Source of the DNA: Arenimonas sp.
GTDB taxonomy: Bacteria > Pseudomonadota > Alphaproteobacteria > Rhizobiales > Rhizobiaceae
NCBI GenBank assembly: GCA_019459145.1
Contig: JAIBEK010000018.1
Span: 124,001 to 188,000, forward strand
Length of the DNA: 64,000 bases
Direction of reading: 5' to 3'
Under the pieces are notes generated by a model. It searched no databases. It had not been told where the DNA came from and worked only from the letters and a program-made list of their open reading frames with translations. Positions 9,534 through 18,532 of this stretch are shown here, piece after piece. Both the position numbers and the translations under genes were made by a program. The number at the start of each line of letters is the position of its first letter. Position 1 is the stretch's first letter.

Positions 9534-11300
9534 TCAAGCCTCGTCGGCGATCCTGCTCAGCTCCGGCAGCCCGACCGGTGCGACGGCGCGGAAATCGAGA
9601 CCGTAGACCCGGCGGGCGAAATCGCGCTTCACCCGCTCGATCTGCGCCGCCTCCCCTTTGATCCGGGCGCGCAGCAGCGGATCGTGCGTGCCGGTGATGG
9701 CCATCGACTTGTTGACCACCCAGCCATAGGGCTCGATGCTGGCGCGGCGGAGATCCTCCTGCAGCGCGCCGGCCTCGGAAACGGGTGTGGTTTCCGGCAG
9801 GGTGACGAGAAGCACGCGGGTATAGGCGGGATCCTGAAGGCGCATCAGCGGGGTGACCATGCGGCCCGGCATGTTGTCGTCGAGATGCCGGGTCATCTGG
9901 CGGTGATAGGCGCCGGTGGCGTCGAGCAGCAGCAGCGTATGGCCGGTCGGCGCCGTGTCGATCACGACGAAATTGCTCCTCGCCTCGCCGACGACGCGGG
10001 AGAAGGCGTGAAAGACCGCGACTTCCTCGGTGCAGGGGGAGGCCAGATCCTCGCGCAGCAGGGCCTTGCCGTCCTCGTCGAGGTCGCGGCCCTTGGTCGT
10101 CATGATCTTGTCGATATAGCGCTCGGTCTCCGCCTCGGGATCGATGCGGTCGACGGTCAGGCCCGGCATTGCGTCCGAACCGACGACGAAGGACAGATGG
10201 GCTGCCGGATCTGTGGTTGTCAAGTGCACGGAATGGCCCCGGGCGGCAAGCCCGACCGCCACGGCGGCGGCCACCGTCGTCTTGCCGACGCCACCCTTGC
10301 CCATGACCATGACCAGGCCCTTGCCGCCCGCGGCCATGTCGTCGACCAGCGCCGAAAGGCGCGGCAGGTCGGTGACGCCGGGGATGTCGCCAGTGCTGGA
10401 ACCTGCCGGATCGTCCTGTGGTGCGAACAGGGCGCGTAAGGCCCCCAGACCGACCATGTCGAAGGATTTCAGCGGCACCTCGTCGCGCGGCAGGGATGCG
10501 AGGGATGCGGGCAGTTCTGCCAGCGCCGCCGTCTGCTCGGTGGCGAAGGCGGCTGCGACCGTGTCATTTGGATCGGACGGTGTGAAGCGGCCGTTGACGG
10601 CGAGCATCTGGTTCGAGAGGCCGAGTTCGGCGAGTTCTCCCGCGGTACGCGCCGCCTCGCGGACGGCACCGCGCTCGGCGCGGGTCACCAGAACGATGGT
10701 GGTGCGGGTCGGATCGCCCAGGCATTCCAGCGCATCGCGAAAACGGTCCTCCTGCATCTTCAGGCCGGAATGCGGGCCGAGGCAGGAGGCGCCGCGCTCA
10801 TTGGCCTCGAGGAAACCGGTCCAGGCCTTGGGCAGGCTCAGCAGCCTCAGCGTGTGGCCGGTCGGCGCCGTGTCGAAGATGATGTGGTCGAACTGCGGAT
10901 TGTCGTCGGCGAGCAGGCCGACGAACTCGTCGAAGGCGGCAATCTCGGTGGTGCAGGCGCCGGACAGTTGTTCGCGCACGGTCGCCTTTTCCTGGTCGCT
11001 GGCGGCCGGACCCATCTGGTCGAGCACGCGGAGGCGATAGTCTTCCGCCGCCGTTTCCGGGTCGATGTTCATTGCCGACAGACCGGTTACACCCGGCACC
11101 GGTGTCGGGTCGCTGCGGAGGGCCACGCCGAGCATCTCGTCGAGATTGGAGGCCGGGTCGGTGCTGACCAGCAGGACTTTGAGGCCCTTGTCGGCGAGCG
11201 CGATGGCGGTGGCACAACTGATCGAGGTCTTGCCGACGCCGCCCTTGCCGGTGAAGAACAGGTGGCGGTTCGGTTTGGTCAGCAGCGTCATCGATGTCAT
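9534..11300 (-). CDS. arsA: ArsA-type anion-transporting ATPase, two-domain
   Basis: 588 aa made of two homologous ATPase halves. The first P-loop is GKGGVGKTS (about 18-26) and the second GKGGVGKTT (about 334-342). Each half is followed by a DTAPTGHTL motif. Cysteines at 116, 173 and 423 match in position and context (GACTTE, ASCLGP, SPCTEE) the three metalloid-binding cysteines known from E. coli ArsA. The ATG at 11300 follows GAGGAA. ArsA normally energises the ArsB arsenite pump, often with the ArsD chaperone, but none of arsB, arsD, arsR or arsC is within the window. Its partner must lie elsewhere, or it has another role. Confidence 0.88.
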   Translation of the reverse strand: MTSMTLLTKPNRHLFFTGKGGVGKTSISCATAIALADKGLKVLLVSTDPASNLDEMLGVALRSDPTPVPGVTGLSAMNIDPETAAEDYRLRVLDQMGPAASDQEKATVREQLSGACTTEIAAFDEFVGLLADDNPQFDHIIFDTAPTGHTLRLLSLPKAWTGFLEANERGASCLGPHSGLKMQEDRFRDALECLGDPTRTTIVLVTRAERGAVREAARTAGELAELGLSNQMLAVNGRFTPSDPNDTVAAAFATEQTAALAELPASLASLPRDEVPLKSFDMVGLGALRALFAPQDDPAGSSTGDIPGVTDLPRLSALVDDMAAGGKGLVMVMGKGGVGKTTVAAAVAVGLAARGHSVHLTTTDPAAHLSFVVGSDAMPGLTVDRIDPEAETERYIDKIMTTKGRDLDEDGKALLREDLASPCTEEVAVFHAFSRVVGEARSNFVVIDTAPTGHTLLLLDATGAYHRQMTRHLDDNMPGRMVTPLMRLQDPAYTRVLLVTLPETTPVSEAGALQEDLRRASIEPYGWVVNKSMAITGTHDPLLRARIKGEAAQIERVKRDFARRVYGLDFRAVAPVGLPELSRIADEA

Positions 11301-11384
11301 GGCAGTGGTTCCTCGCTCAGGCGTGACGCTAACCCTAGACGACGACCAGGGGAAGAAACTTGATCCAAGGCAAATCCGGCAAGC

Positions 11385-12245
11385 CTAGCCGTCGATCTCC
11401 GGCGCCGGCTGTCGGCGCAGATCGCGCGCGGTCCAGACCGTGCGCAGGAAGGCGAGGATGAACATGGCCGTCATCAGCAGCACGATGGTCGGTGCCGGGG
11501 CGCTGTCGATCAGGAAGCTCAAATAGATGCCGAGGATCGTGGCGGTAACGGCAACGATCACGGCGGCAACCAGCATGGTCTGGAACCGTCGGGTGATGAG
11601 GAAGGCGATAGCGCCGGGGGCGACCAGCATGGCCACCGAGAGGATGATGCCGACGGCCTTCAGCGCGCCGACCACGGTCAAAGACAGCACGGCGAGCAGG
11701 CCGTAGTGTAAGAGCCTGACCGGCAGGCCGATGGCGCGGGCATGCTGCGGATCGAAAGCATGGGCGAGCAGGTCCTTGCGCAGGACTACCAGGAAGGCGG
11801 TCGCGGCAAGGGCGATCAGGCCGGTCTCGATCAGGTCCGAGGGCAGGATGCCGAGCATGTCGCCGAACAGGATGTGGTCCAGATGGACGTCGGATTCGAC
11901 CTTGACGAAGAGCACGAGACCCAGGCCGAACATGCCGGAAAAGACGATGCCGAGCACGGTGTCCTCCTTGATCCGACTGTTCTCCTTCACATAGCCGGTG
12001 GCCAGCGCGCAGATCATGCCGGCGATGAAGGCGCCGATGGCAAAGGGCAGGCCGACCATGTAGGCAATGACGACGCCCGGCAGCACGGCATGGGACACCG
12101 CGTCGCCCATCAGCGACCAGCCCTTGAGCACCAGAAAGCAGGAGAGCAGCGCCATCGGCACGGCGATCATCAGGGTGACGGCGAAGGCCGACTGCATGAA
12201 GGGAAGCTGGAACGGGAGAAGCAGAAACGCGAGAGTGTCGTTCAT
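11385..12245 (-). CDS. sitD: Manganese/iron ABC transporter permease SitD
   Basis: About 286 aa from the ATG at 12245 ([17 protein letters not shown]), which overlaps the stop of sitC by four bases. The longer frame upstream is overlap with sitC. It has about eight or nine hydrophobic segments and the ABC-3 permease loop KGWSLMGDAVSHAVLPGV, where the ATPase docks. It is the last gene of sitABCD and is homologous to SitC, forming the membrane channel with it. Confidence 0.88.
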   Translation of the reverse strand: MNDTLAFLLLPFQLPFMQSAFAVTLMIAVPMALLSCFLVLKGWSLMGDAVSHAVLPGVVIAYMVGLPFAIGAFIAGMICALATGYVKENSRIKEDTVLGIVFSGMFGLGLVLFVKVESDVHLDHILFGDMLGILPSDLIETGLIALAATAFLVVLRKDLLAHAFDPQHARAIGLPVRLLHYGLLAVLSLTVVGALKAVGIILSVAMLVAPGAIAFLITRRFQTMLVAAVIVAVTATILGIYLSFLIDSAPAPTIVLLMTAMFILAFLRTVWTARDLRRQPAPEIDG

Positions 12246-13102
12246 GGCGTCGGCTCCAGGGCTTGCGCCGCACGCCGGCGGGCGGCCAGCATGCCGTGCT
12301 TCGGGGCGAAGAAGAAGGCCATGAGGAAGAGCACGGTCTGCAGCACGACGATGACGCCGCCGGTGGCGCCGTCGAGGAAATAGCTCGCATAGGCGCCGAC
12401 AAAGCTGGTTCCGGCGCCGATCAGAAAGGCGAGCACGATCAGGCGCTGGAAGCGGTCGGTCAGCAGATAGGCGGTGGCGCCCGGCGTCACCACCATGGCG
12501 ACGACGAGGAAGGCACCGACCGTCTGGAGGGCCGCGACCGTCGAACCGGCGAGCAGGGTGAAGAAGACGATCTTCAGGAGATCGGGGCGCAGGCCGATCG
12601 AGCGGGCATGGTTCTCGTCGAAGAAGGCCACCATGAAATCCTTCCACTTGGCGGTCAGCACCACCAGGCTGACGCCGCCGATGAGGATGAGTTGCAGGGT
12701 GTCGGCCGGGGTGATGGCGAGGATATTGCCGAGCACGATGGTCTGGATGTTCACCGACACCGGCGACAGCGACACCATGAACAGGCCGAGGCCGAAGAAG
12801 GAGGTGAAGATCAGGCCGATGATCGCGTCTTCCTTCAGGCGCGTGCGCTGGTTGAGGAAAAGCATGGCGGCGGCGGCGAGCCCGCCGGACAGGAAGGCGC
12901 CGAAGGCAAAGGGCAGGCCGAGCATGTAGGCGCCGGCGACGCCCGGCACGATGGCGTGCGACAGCGCATCGCCGATCAGCGACCAGCCTTTCAGCATCAG
13001 ATAGGCGGAGAGGAAGCCGCAGACGCCGCCGACCAGTGCGCTCACCAGGATGGCGTTGCGCATGTAGTCGTAGGTGAAGGGTTCAAGCAGCAGGCTTGTC
13101 AT
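12242..13102 (-). CDS. sitC: Manganese/iron ABC transporter permease SitC
   Basis: 286 aa ABC-3 family permease with about eight hydrophobic segments and the characteristic [20 protein letters not shown] loop near residues 38-57. The start at 13102 overlaps the end of sitB by 20 bp, suggesting coupled translation. It forms the inner-membrane channel for Mn(II) or Fe(II) together with SitD. Confidence 0.88.
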   Translation of the reverse strand: MTSLLLEPFTYDYMRNAILVSALVGGVCGFLSAYLMLKGWSLIGDALSHAIVPGVAGAYMLGLPFAFGAFLSGGLAAAAMLFLNQRTRLKEDAIIGLIFTSFFGLGLFMVSLSPVSVNIQTIVLGNILAITPADTLQLILIGGVSLVVLTAKWKDFMVAFFDENHARSIGLRPDLLKIVFFTLLAGSTVAALQTVGAFLVVAMVVTPGATAYLLTDRFQRLIVLAFLIGAGTSFVGAYASYFLDGATGGVIVVLQTVLFLMAFFFAPKHGMLAARRRAAQALEPTP

Positions 13103-13982
13103 CGGCTTCTTCCGGGGCTTTTTCCGTCTGCGGCTTGCCGTAGATGACGAAGGGACGTTCGTCGTCGGTGATGACTTTCAACTGCCGCGCATCGGCGTCG
13201 TCGTGCAGGTCGGCGCCGCCGAGAACGAAATGGCGCAAGGCCCCGCCGAAGGCGGTCTTGAGGTTCTCCTCGGTGAAGGTTTCTTCGGTCGGGCCCGACG
13301 CGATCACCGTGCCCTTGACGAAAATGGTACGGTCGCAGAATTCCGGCACGCTGCCGAGATTGTGGGTCGAGACCAGCATGACGCGGCCTTCGGCGCGCAG
13401 ATCCCGCATCAGGGTGACGATCTGTTCCTCGGTGTTGACGTCGACGCCGGTGAACGGTTCGTCGAGCAGGATCACCTGACCCTCCTGGGCCAGCGCCCGG
13501 GCGAGGAAGACGCGCTTGCGCTGGCCGCCGGACAGTTCTCCGATCTGGCGCTTGCGAAAATCGCTCATGCCGACCCGTGCCAGCGCGTCGGCGACCATGT
13601 CGTGATCCTTGCGCGAGGGGATGCGCAGGAAATTCATGTGACCATAGCGGCCCATCATCACCACGTCCTCGACGAGGACCGGAAAGTCCCAGTCGACCTC
13701 CTCGGCCTGGGGCACATAGGCGATGAGGTTCTGGCGCAAGGCCTGGTGAACGCTCATGCCGAGCACGCTGATCTCGCCAGCGGCGAGCGGAACGAAGCCC
13801 ATGATGGCCTTGAACAGGGTCGACTTGCCGGCGCCGTTGACGCCGACGAGCGCGGTGATCGTGCCTTTCGGGATCGAAAAGCTCGCGGCTCTGAGCGCCG
13901 TCAGGCCATTGCGGTAGGTGACCGTCACGTTCTTCGCGGTCAGGCCCTCGGGCCGGGTTCTGGTGCCGGGACCCATGATCAC
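13083..13982 (-). CDS. sitB: Manganese/iron ABC transporter ATPase SitB
   Basis: 299 aa cytoplasmic ATPase with Walker [10 protein letters not shown] (about 43-51), signature [15 protein letters not shown], Walker [13 protein letters not shown] and switch region VSTHNLGS. The C-terminal 50 residues are charged and variable, as usual in this group. The start overlaps the stop of sitA as ATGA. Confidence 0.9.
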   Translation of the reverse strand: MIMGPGTRTRPEGLTAKNVTVTYRNGLTALRAASFSIPKGTITALVGVNGAGKSTLFKAIMGFVPLAAGEISVLGMSVHQALRQNLIAYVPQAEEVDWDFPVLVEDVVMMGRYGHMNFLRIPSRKDHDMVADALARVGMSDFRKRQIGELSGGQRKRVFLARALAQEGQVILLDEPFTGVDVNTEEQIVTLMRDLRAEGRVMLVSTHNLGSVPEFCDRTIFVKGTVIASGPTEETFTEENLKTAFGGALRHFVLGGADLHDDADARQLKVITDDERPFVIYGKPQTEKAPEEADDKPAA

Positions 13983-14866
13983 GATGCCAGCCCCTTTGTG
14001 ATCGTCGAGACGGTGACCTTCAGCAGGTCGAGATAGGTCGGAACCGGTCCGCCGTCCTCGCTCAGCGAGTCGACATAGAGCACGCCGCCATAGGCAGCCC
14101 CGGTCTCATCGGCGACCTGGCGGGCCGGCTTGTCGGAAATGGTGCTTTCGGAGAATATGACGTGGATCTTGTGTTCACGCATGGCGTCGATCACGGCGCG
14201 CACCTGCTGCGGCGTGCCCTGCGCATCGGCATTGACCGGCCAGAGGAAAAGTTCCTTGAGGCCAAGATCGCGGGCGAGATAGGAGAAGGCGCCTTCGCTG
14301 CTCACCAGCCAGCGCTTTTCGGCCGGAAGTGCTGCGATCTGTGCCTTCATCGGTTCGATCTCGGCTCGGATCTGGTCGGAATAGGCTTTGGCATTGGCGG
14401 CATAGGCCTCGGCATTGTCCGGATCGACTTGCGCCAGCGCCTTGCGGATGTTCTCGACATAGATCAGCGCATTGTCCGGCGACATCCAGGCATGCGGGTT
14501 GGGCTTGCCGTCATAGCCGCCACCGGCAATGTCGATCGGCTGAACGCCGTCGCTGATGACGGCAGCCGGCACCGAGCCGAGATTGGCGAGGAATTTTTCG
14601 AACCAGCGTTCCAGGTTGAGGCCGTTCCACAGGACAAGATCGGCGTCGCGGGCTTTGAGGATGTCGCGCGGCGTCGGCTGGTAGTTGTGGATCTCGGCGC
14701 CGGGCTTGGTGATGCTGTCGACCTCGGCCATATCGCCGGCGACATTGCGGGCAATGTCGGCGATGACGGTGAAGGTGGTGATGACCTTCGGCTTCTCGGC
14801 CGCCGTCGCGCCAAGCGGCAGGAGCATGAGGGCGGCAGCGAGAAGGCCGGCGAGGCGGGGTGGCAT
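13979..14866 (-). CDS. sitA: Periplasmic manganese/iron-binding protein SitA
   Basis: 295 aa cluster A-I metal-binding protein. The signal peptide is [23 protein letters not shown], with no lipobox cysteine, so the protein should be soluble in the periplasm. The four expected metal ligands are visible: His in EIHNYQPTP, His in NPHAWMS, Glu in SSEGAF and Asp in YVDSLS. The His-His-Glu-Asp set is the one used by Mn(II)-binding members such as MntC and PsaA, and the protein lacks the long His-rich loop of zinc-binding ZnuA. It is the first gene of the operon, with a Fur/Mur-like box upstream. Confidence 0.9.
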   Translation of the reverse strand: MPPRLAGLLAAALMLLPLGATAAEKPKVITTFTVIADIARNVAGDMAEVDSITKPGAEIHNYQPTPRDILKARDADLVLWNGLNLERWFEKFLANLGSVPAAVISDGVQPIDIAGGGYDGKPNPHAWMSPDNALIYVENIRKALAQVDPDNAEAYAANAKAYSDQIRAEIEPMKAQIAALPAEKRWLVSSEGAFSYLARDLGLKELFLWPVNADAQGTPQQVRAVIDAMREHKIHVIFSESTISDKPARQVADETGAAYGGVLYVDSLSEDGGPVPTYLDLLKVTVSTITKGLAS

Positions 14867-14884
14867 GAAAACTCCTGGGCTTCT

Positions 14885-14903
14885 TGCGAATAGTTCTCAT
14901 TAA
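14885..14903. promoter_or_regulatory. Candidate Mur/Fur box upstream of sitA
   Basis: The 19-mer TGCGAATAGTTCTCATTAA sits 19 bases upstream of the sitA start. It resembles the AT-rich imperfect palindromes bound by Fur-family regulators. In rhizobia the Fur homologue Mur represses sitABCD in response to manganese. The same interval is the 5' side of the divergent His-rich gene, so one regulator could act on both. The match was made by eye only. Confidence 0.5.
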
Positions 14904-15105
14904 AAGCTAAGGCGGAAAATTGGATTGTCAATGGTTTTTGCGAACGGCTCGCAAAAAGACCCCGATCCAGCGTCCTGTCGACGTCCTCGGCCATGTCCCG
15001 CGGATTGTCTCGACCGAATTAAACCTTCTTCAAGACCGATGTGGCAAGTATCGAGGCAAGTATTGCGTGATCCAGTGGGGCGAGTTCGATGGCGGAGTTC
15101 ATGGC

Positions 15106-16629
15106 GTGAAGGGTCTTCTCAGCAAGATCCGGATCTCTCGCAAGATCGTTCTCGCCTTCGGCGGCGTGCTGGTTCTCTGCGGCGCGACCGGTGCGGCGGC
15201 CGTATTCATCGGCGCCGACAAGATCCTCGGTCCGTCCTATTCGGACCGCAACGGCCTCGAATGCACCGAGGTCCAGACCGTCACCATCAAGAAGAAGGAC
15301 CGCTTCTGGGTCCGCAAATACATTACCACCGACAAGCCCGGCGACGGGATTACGCGGGTCAGGACCGCGCTTCGGGTGGCCGGCGCGGTCTACGCGTCCG
15401 AGAAACCGGACCTCGTGCAGGTGGTCGTGCTCGACAAGAGCGGACCGACCGACCGTTCGGCGATGCGCGGGCGGGCGGTCGGCGCCGATGTCATCTACAT
15501 TGCCGATCCCAGTCGCGTGCCGGAAGAGGCGAACGGACAGGTGTTTACTGCGCGCTATGTCGACAAGCTCGCGAATGCCGACGGACTGTTCTATGGCGAG
15601 AAGATCGCCCTGCCGGAAGCGGAGATCGAGAAGCTGGTCGCCCGGCTGGACGACAAGACCGATTGCATCAAGCCCGAAGTGGTCGTTCCCGAGGGGCATG
15701 GCGCGCCAACCGAACATGGGGCGCCGGCCGAGCACGGTGCGCCGGCGGGTCATGGAGAGGCGGCACCCGCCGACGGACATGGCGAGGTTTTGCCTGCCGA
15801 TGGCCACGGTGGGGAAGTTCCGGCCGCGGAACATGGTGCAGAAGCCGCAACCGATGCGCATGGCGCAACAGCGCCTGAGCATGGTGCCGCGGAAAGCAAG
15901 GGCTGGCTCGATTCGATCACCGGAATGGTGTTGGGCTCGGATGAGAAAGCGCCTGTCGAAAACGGTTACGGCGCGGATGCCGGCCATGGCGAGGCAGCGC
16001 CGTCCGATGGCCATGATGCGGCTCCGGCGGAAGGCCACGCGGCCGCGCCGTCAGATGGTCACGCAACGGTTCCCGCGGATGATCACGCAACTGTCCCCGC
16101 CGAGGCACCGGTGAGCGCCCATGACGACGCCCCTGCGGATGCCCATGCTGCGCCGGTCGAAGCCGATGCGCATGGCGCGGATGCCGCCGAAGCGGCTCCC
16201 GCCCACGAAGTTCCGGCTGGCGAAGGCGTGCAGGGCGAGGTATCGGCCCCGCATGCCGCCGAGGCCGACGCCCATGCCAACGCTGCCGAGCCTGACGCAA
16301 AGCCGGCCGAGAGCGGCGGCTGGTTCTCATCGCTGAAGGGCATGGTGCTCGGCGGTGATAAAGAAGCGGACGCACCTGAGACGCCGGACGGCGCTGCTGC
16401 CGGCCACGATGCCGCACCGGCCGAAACGGCTACACCGGAAGAGGCGGCTGCCCCGGCCGAACATGACGCTGCACCGGCCGAAGAAGCCGCAGCTGCAAAA
16501 CACGAGGCCGTCCCTGAACCTCTCGCGGAAGGCAAGGCGAAAGCCGCCGGGGCCGCATGGCTGGAGAAGCTGCGATCCCAGCCGCTTGAGGGCACGAGCC
16601 CGGCGTCCGCCGAGCGAGATCCCGGCTGA
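15106..16629 (+). CDS. Membrane-anchored histidine-rich repetitive protein, unknown function
   Basis: About 507 aa from the GTG at 15106, which has a GGAG eight bases upstream; the frame is open further upstream to 14920 but lacks coding character there. A single transmembrane segment (KIVLAFGGVLVLCGATGAAAVFIGA, about residues 10-34) is followed by a roughly 160-residue domain with two cysteines, presumably periplasmic. From about residue 193 the rest is Ala/Pro/Glu/Asp/Gly-rich with about 23 histidines, mostly as GH, EH, DGH or DAH at 4-10 residue spacing. Three spaced hydrophobic modules interrupt it: GWLDSITGMVLGSDEKAP, GWFSSLKGMVLGGDKEADAP and AAWLEKLRSQPLEG. The spaced histidines and the position opposite sitABCD suggest metal binding, which is inference. 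The true end may be at 16702 after a frameshift, as the +1 frame there looks coding. Confidence 0.75.
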   Translation: MKGLLSKIRISRKIVLAFGGVLVLCGATGAAAVFIGADKILGPSYSDRNGLECTEVQTVTIKKKDRFWVRKYITTDKPGDGITRVRTALRVAGAVYASEKPDLVQVVVLDKSGPTDRSAMRGRAVGADVIYIADPSRVPEEANGQVFTARYVDKLANADGLFYGEKIALPEAEIEKLVARLDDKTDCIKPEVVVPEGHGAPTEHGAPAEHGAPAGHGEAAPADGHGEVLPADGHGGEVPAAEHGAEAATDAHGATAPEHGAAESKGWLDSITGMVLGSDEKAPVENGYGADAGHGEAAPSDGHDAAPAEGHAAAPSDGHATVPADDHATVPAEAPVSAHDDAPADAHAAPVEADAHGADAAEAAPAHEVPAGEGVQGEVSAPHAAEADAHANAAEPDAKPAESGGWFSSLKGMVLGGDKEADAPETPDGAAAGHDAAPAETATPEEAAAPAEHDAAPAEEAAAAKHEAVPEPLAEGKAKAAGAAWLEKLRSQPLEGTSPASAERDPG

Positions 16630-16721
16630 GGATGCCGACATCCTGCCGCCGAAGGCGAGCACCAAGGCCGACGACGAAAAGCACGCCGGGGCAACCCATT
16701 GAGGCATGGCTGAGTGACAAC

Positions 16722-16758
16722 GAAAAATCCCGGCGCAGAGACTGCACCGGGATTTTTC
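16722..16758. terminator. Bidirectional rho-independent terminator
   Basis: AAAAATCCCGG pairs with CCGGGATTTTT across a short GC-rich loop, giving a T-run on both strands. It lies between the convergent His-rich gene and lysS and can serve both. Confidence 0.9.
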
Positions 16759-16783
16759 TCGTTTAGGCGGTGTTCCGGCCGTC

Positions 16784-18283
16784 TCAGTCGCCCTTGTGGC
16801 GGCGGGCCGGGAAGAGGATGACGTCGCGGATCGACGGCGCGTTGGTCAGCACCATGATCAGGCGGTCGACACCGATGCCGAGGCCACCGGCCGGCGGCAT
16901 GCCCTGGTCCATGGCGTCGAGGAAGTCCTCGTCCAGGGCCTTTTCCTTTTCGCCTCGGACATGGGCCTGGGTCAACTGCTCGACCATGCGGGCGCGCTGC
17001 TCTTCCGGGTCGTTGAGTTCGGAGAAGGCGTTGCCGAGCTCCCAGCCGTTGACATAGGTCTCGAAACGCTCGACCAGGCGCGGCTCGCCCGGCACTTCCT
17101 TGGCAAAGGGCGAGATGTCCTTCGGGAAGTGGATGACGTGGACCGGCTGGATGAGGTCGCCCTCGACGGTTTCCTCGAAGACGAAGGCGAGGCATTCGCC
17201 CCAGGTCGAATCCTTCTCGACTTCAAAGCCGGCATGGCGGGCGGCGGCGCGCGCCTCCTCGTCGGTCTTGATGGCGAGGAAGTCGATGCCCGTCTTCTCC
17301 TTGACGGCGCCGGGCATGGAAATGCGGCGGAACGGACCCTTAAAGGACAAAACCTTGTCGCCATAGGGCACTTCCGTGGTGCCGTGGATGGTCATCGCCA
17401 GTTCCGAGAACATGCGCTCGACGAGGTCCATGATGTCCTCGTAGTCGGCATAGGCCCAATAGCACTCCATCATGGTGAATTCCGGATTGTGCCGGGTCGA
17501 GACGCCTTCATTGCGGAAGTTGCGGTTGATCTCGAAGACCTTGTCGGACAGGCCGGATACCAGCGTGCGCTTGAGATAGAGTTCCGGCGCGATGCGCAGG
17601 AACATGTCCATCTTCAGCGTGTTGTGGTGGGTCTTGAAGGGCTCGGCGGTGGCGCCGCCGTAGATCGTCTGCAGCATGGGCGTCTCGACTTCCATGAAGC
17701 CGTCGTTTTCCATGAAGCGGCGAACGCCGGAGATGATCTTCGAGCGCTGCTGGAAGCGCAGCTTGGATTCCTCGTTGGTCAACAGGTCGAGATGGCGCTT
17801 TCGGTAGCGCGTCTCGATGTCGGCGAGGCCGTGATATTTTTCCGGCATCGGCAGCAGCGACTTGGTGAGCATGGTGATCTCATGCGCATTGATCGTCAGC
17901 TCGCCGCGCTTGGTGCGGCGGACCTGGCCCTTGACGCCGATGATGTCACCAAGGTCGATCATCGGCAGAAGCGCACGGGCTTCCTCCGGCGTCGTGTCCT
18001 TGTGGGAGAAGATCTGGATCTTGCCCGAGGCGTCATGGATGTCCATGAACATGCCCGAATTGCGCGACGAGTAGACGCGGCCGGCGACGGTGACGATGTC
18101 GGCGGATTCGGTGTCGAGCTCCAGGTCGGCATATTTCTCGGCCAGTTCCGCATTGGTGATCGTGCGGTGGAAATGCGCGGGATAGACGTCGCCGACCTGC
18201 TGGCGCAGCAGCGCAAGCTTCTGGGCGCGGACTTCGGTCACGTCGGAGGAAAGGGCGGGTGCTGCGGTCTTCTGTTCGGTCAT
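16784..18283 (-). CDS. lysS: Lysyl-tRNA synthetase, class II
   Basis: About 499 aa from the ATG at 18283 (MTEQKTAAPALSS). An OB-fold anticodon-binding domain (about 65-175, with VAGRVYSSRNSGMFMDIHD) precedes the class II catalytic core. Motif 2 is seen as FRNEGVSTRHNPEFTMMECYWAY and motif 3 as GLGIGVDRLIMVLTNAPSIRDV. It charges tRNA-Lys in the cytoplasm. An open extension upstream of 18283 runs into a palindromic repeat and is rejected. It follows gltX on the same strand, with a perfect inverted repeat between them. Confidence 0.95.
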   Translation of the reverse strand: MTEQKTAAPALSSDVTEVRAQKLALLRQQVGDVYPAHFHRTITNAELAEKYADLELDTESADIVTVAGRVYSSRNSGMFMDIHDASGKIQIFSHKDTTPEEARALLPMIDLGDIIGVKGQVRRTKRGELTINAHEITMLTKSLLPMPEKYHGLADIETRYRKRHLDLLTNEESKLRFQQRSKIISGVRRFMENDGFMEVETPMLQTIYGGATAEPFKTHHNTLKMDMFLRIAPELYLKRTLVSGLSDKVFEINRNFRNEGVSTRHNPEFTMMECYWAYADYEDIMDLVERMFSELAMTIHGTTEVPYGDKVLSFKGPFRRISMPGAVKEKTGIDFLAIKTDEEARAAARHAGFEVEKDSTWGECLAFVFEETVEGDLIQPVHVIHFPKDISPFAKEVPGEPRLVERFETYVNGWELGNAFSELNDPEEQRARMVEQLTQAHVRGEKEKALDEDFLDAMDQGMPPAGGLGIGVDRLIMVLTNAPSIRDVILFPARRHKGD

Positions 18284-18320
18284 CGTATCGTTGCCTTCGG
18301 CGGCTGTCGTCGTTTCGGTT

Positions 18321-18496
18321 ACCCCCCTCTGCCCTGCCGGGCATCTCCCCCTCAAGGGGGGAGATCGGATGGGGGTACGCTCATTGCTCCACCTCAAGCG
18401 CTGCTGCCAACATGTTGTGAGTTTGAGGCAACTAGGCCCGGCCACTCGATAATCTCCCCCCTTGAGGGGGAGATGCCCGGCAGGGCAGAGGGGGGT
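18321..18496. repeat. Perfect 45-bp inverted repeat between gltX and lysS
   Basis: The left arm 18321-18365 starts ACCCCCCTCTGCCCTGCCGG. The right arm 18452-18496 is its exact reverse complement over all 45 bases, with an 86-bp spacer. Each arm also contains its own small hairpin (CTCCCCCTCAAGGGGGGAG). It fills most of the 249-bp gap between the two tRNA synthetase genes. It could fold into a very stable hairpin in a gltX-lysS transcript. Confidence 0.9.
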
Positions 18497-18532
18497 ATTC
18501 AATGCGCCACCGGCAAAGGCAGCGCGTAAGTC

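Noticed and set aside
15690..16520. Tandem GC-rich repeat tract resembling a minisatellite
   Set aside because: It encodes the His/Ala/Pro tail of the membrane-anchored protein; units are degenerate and in frame.
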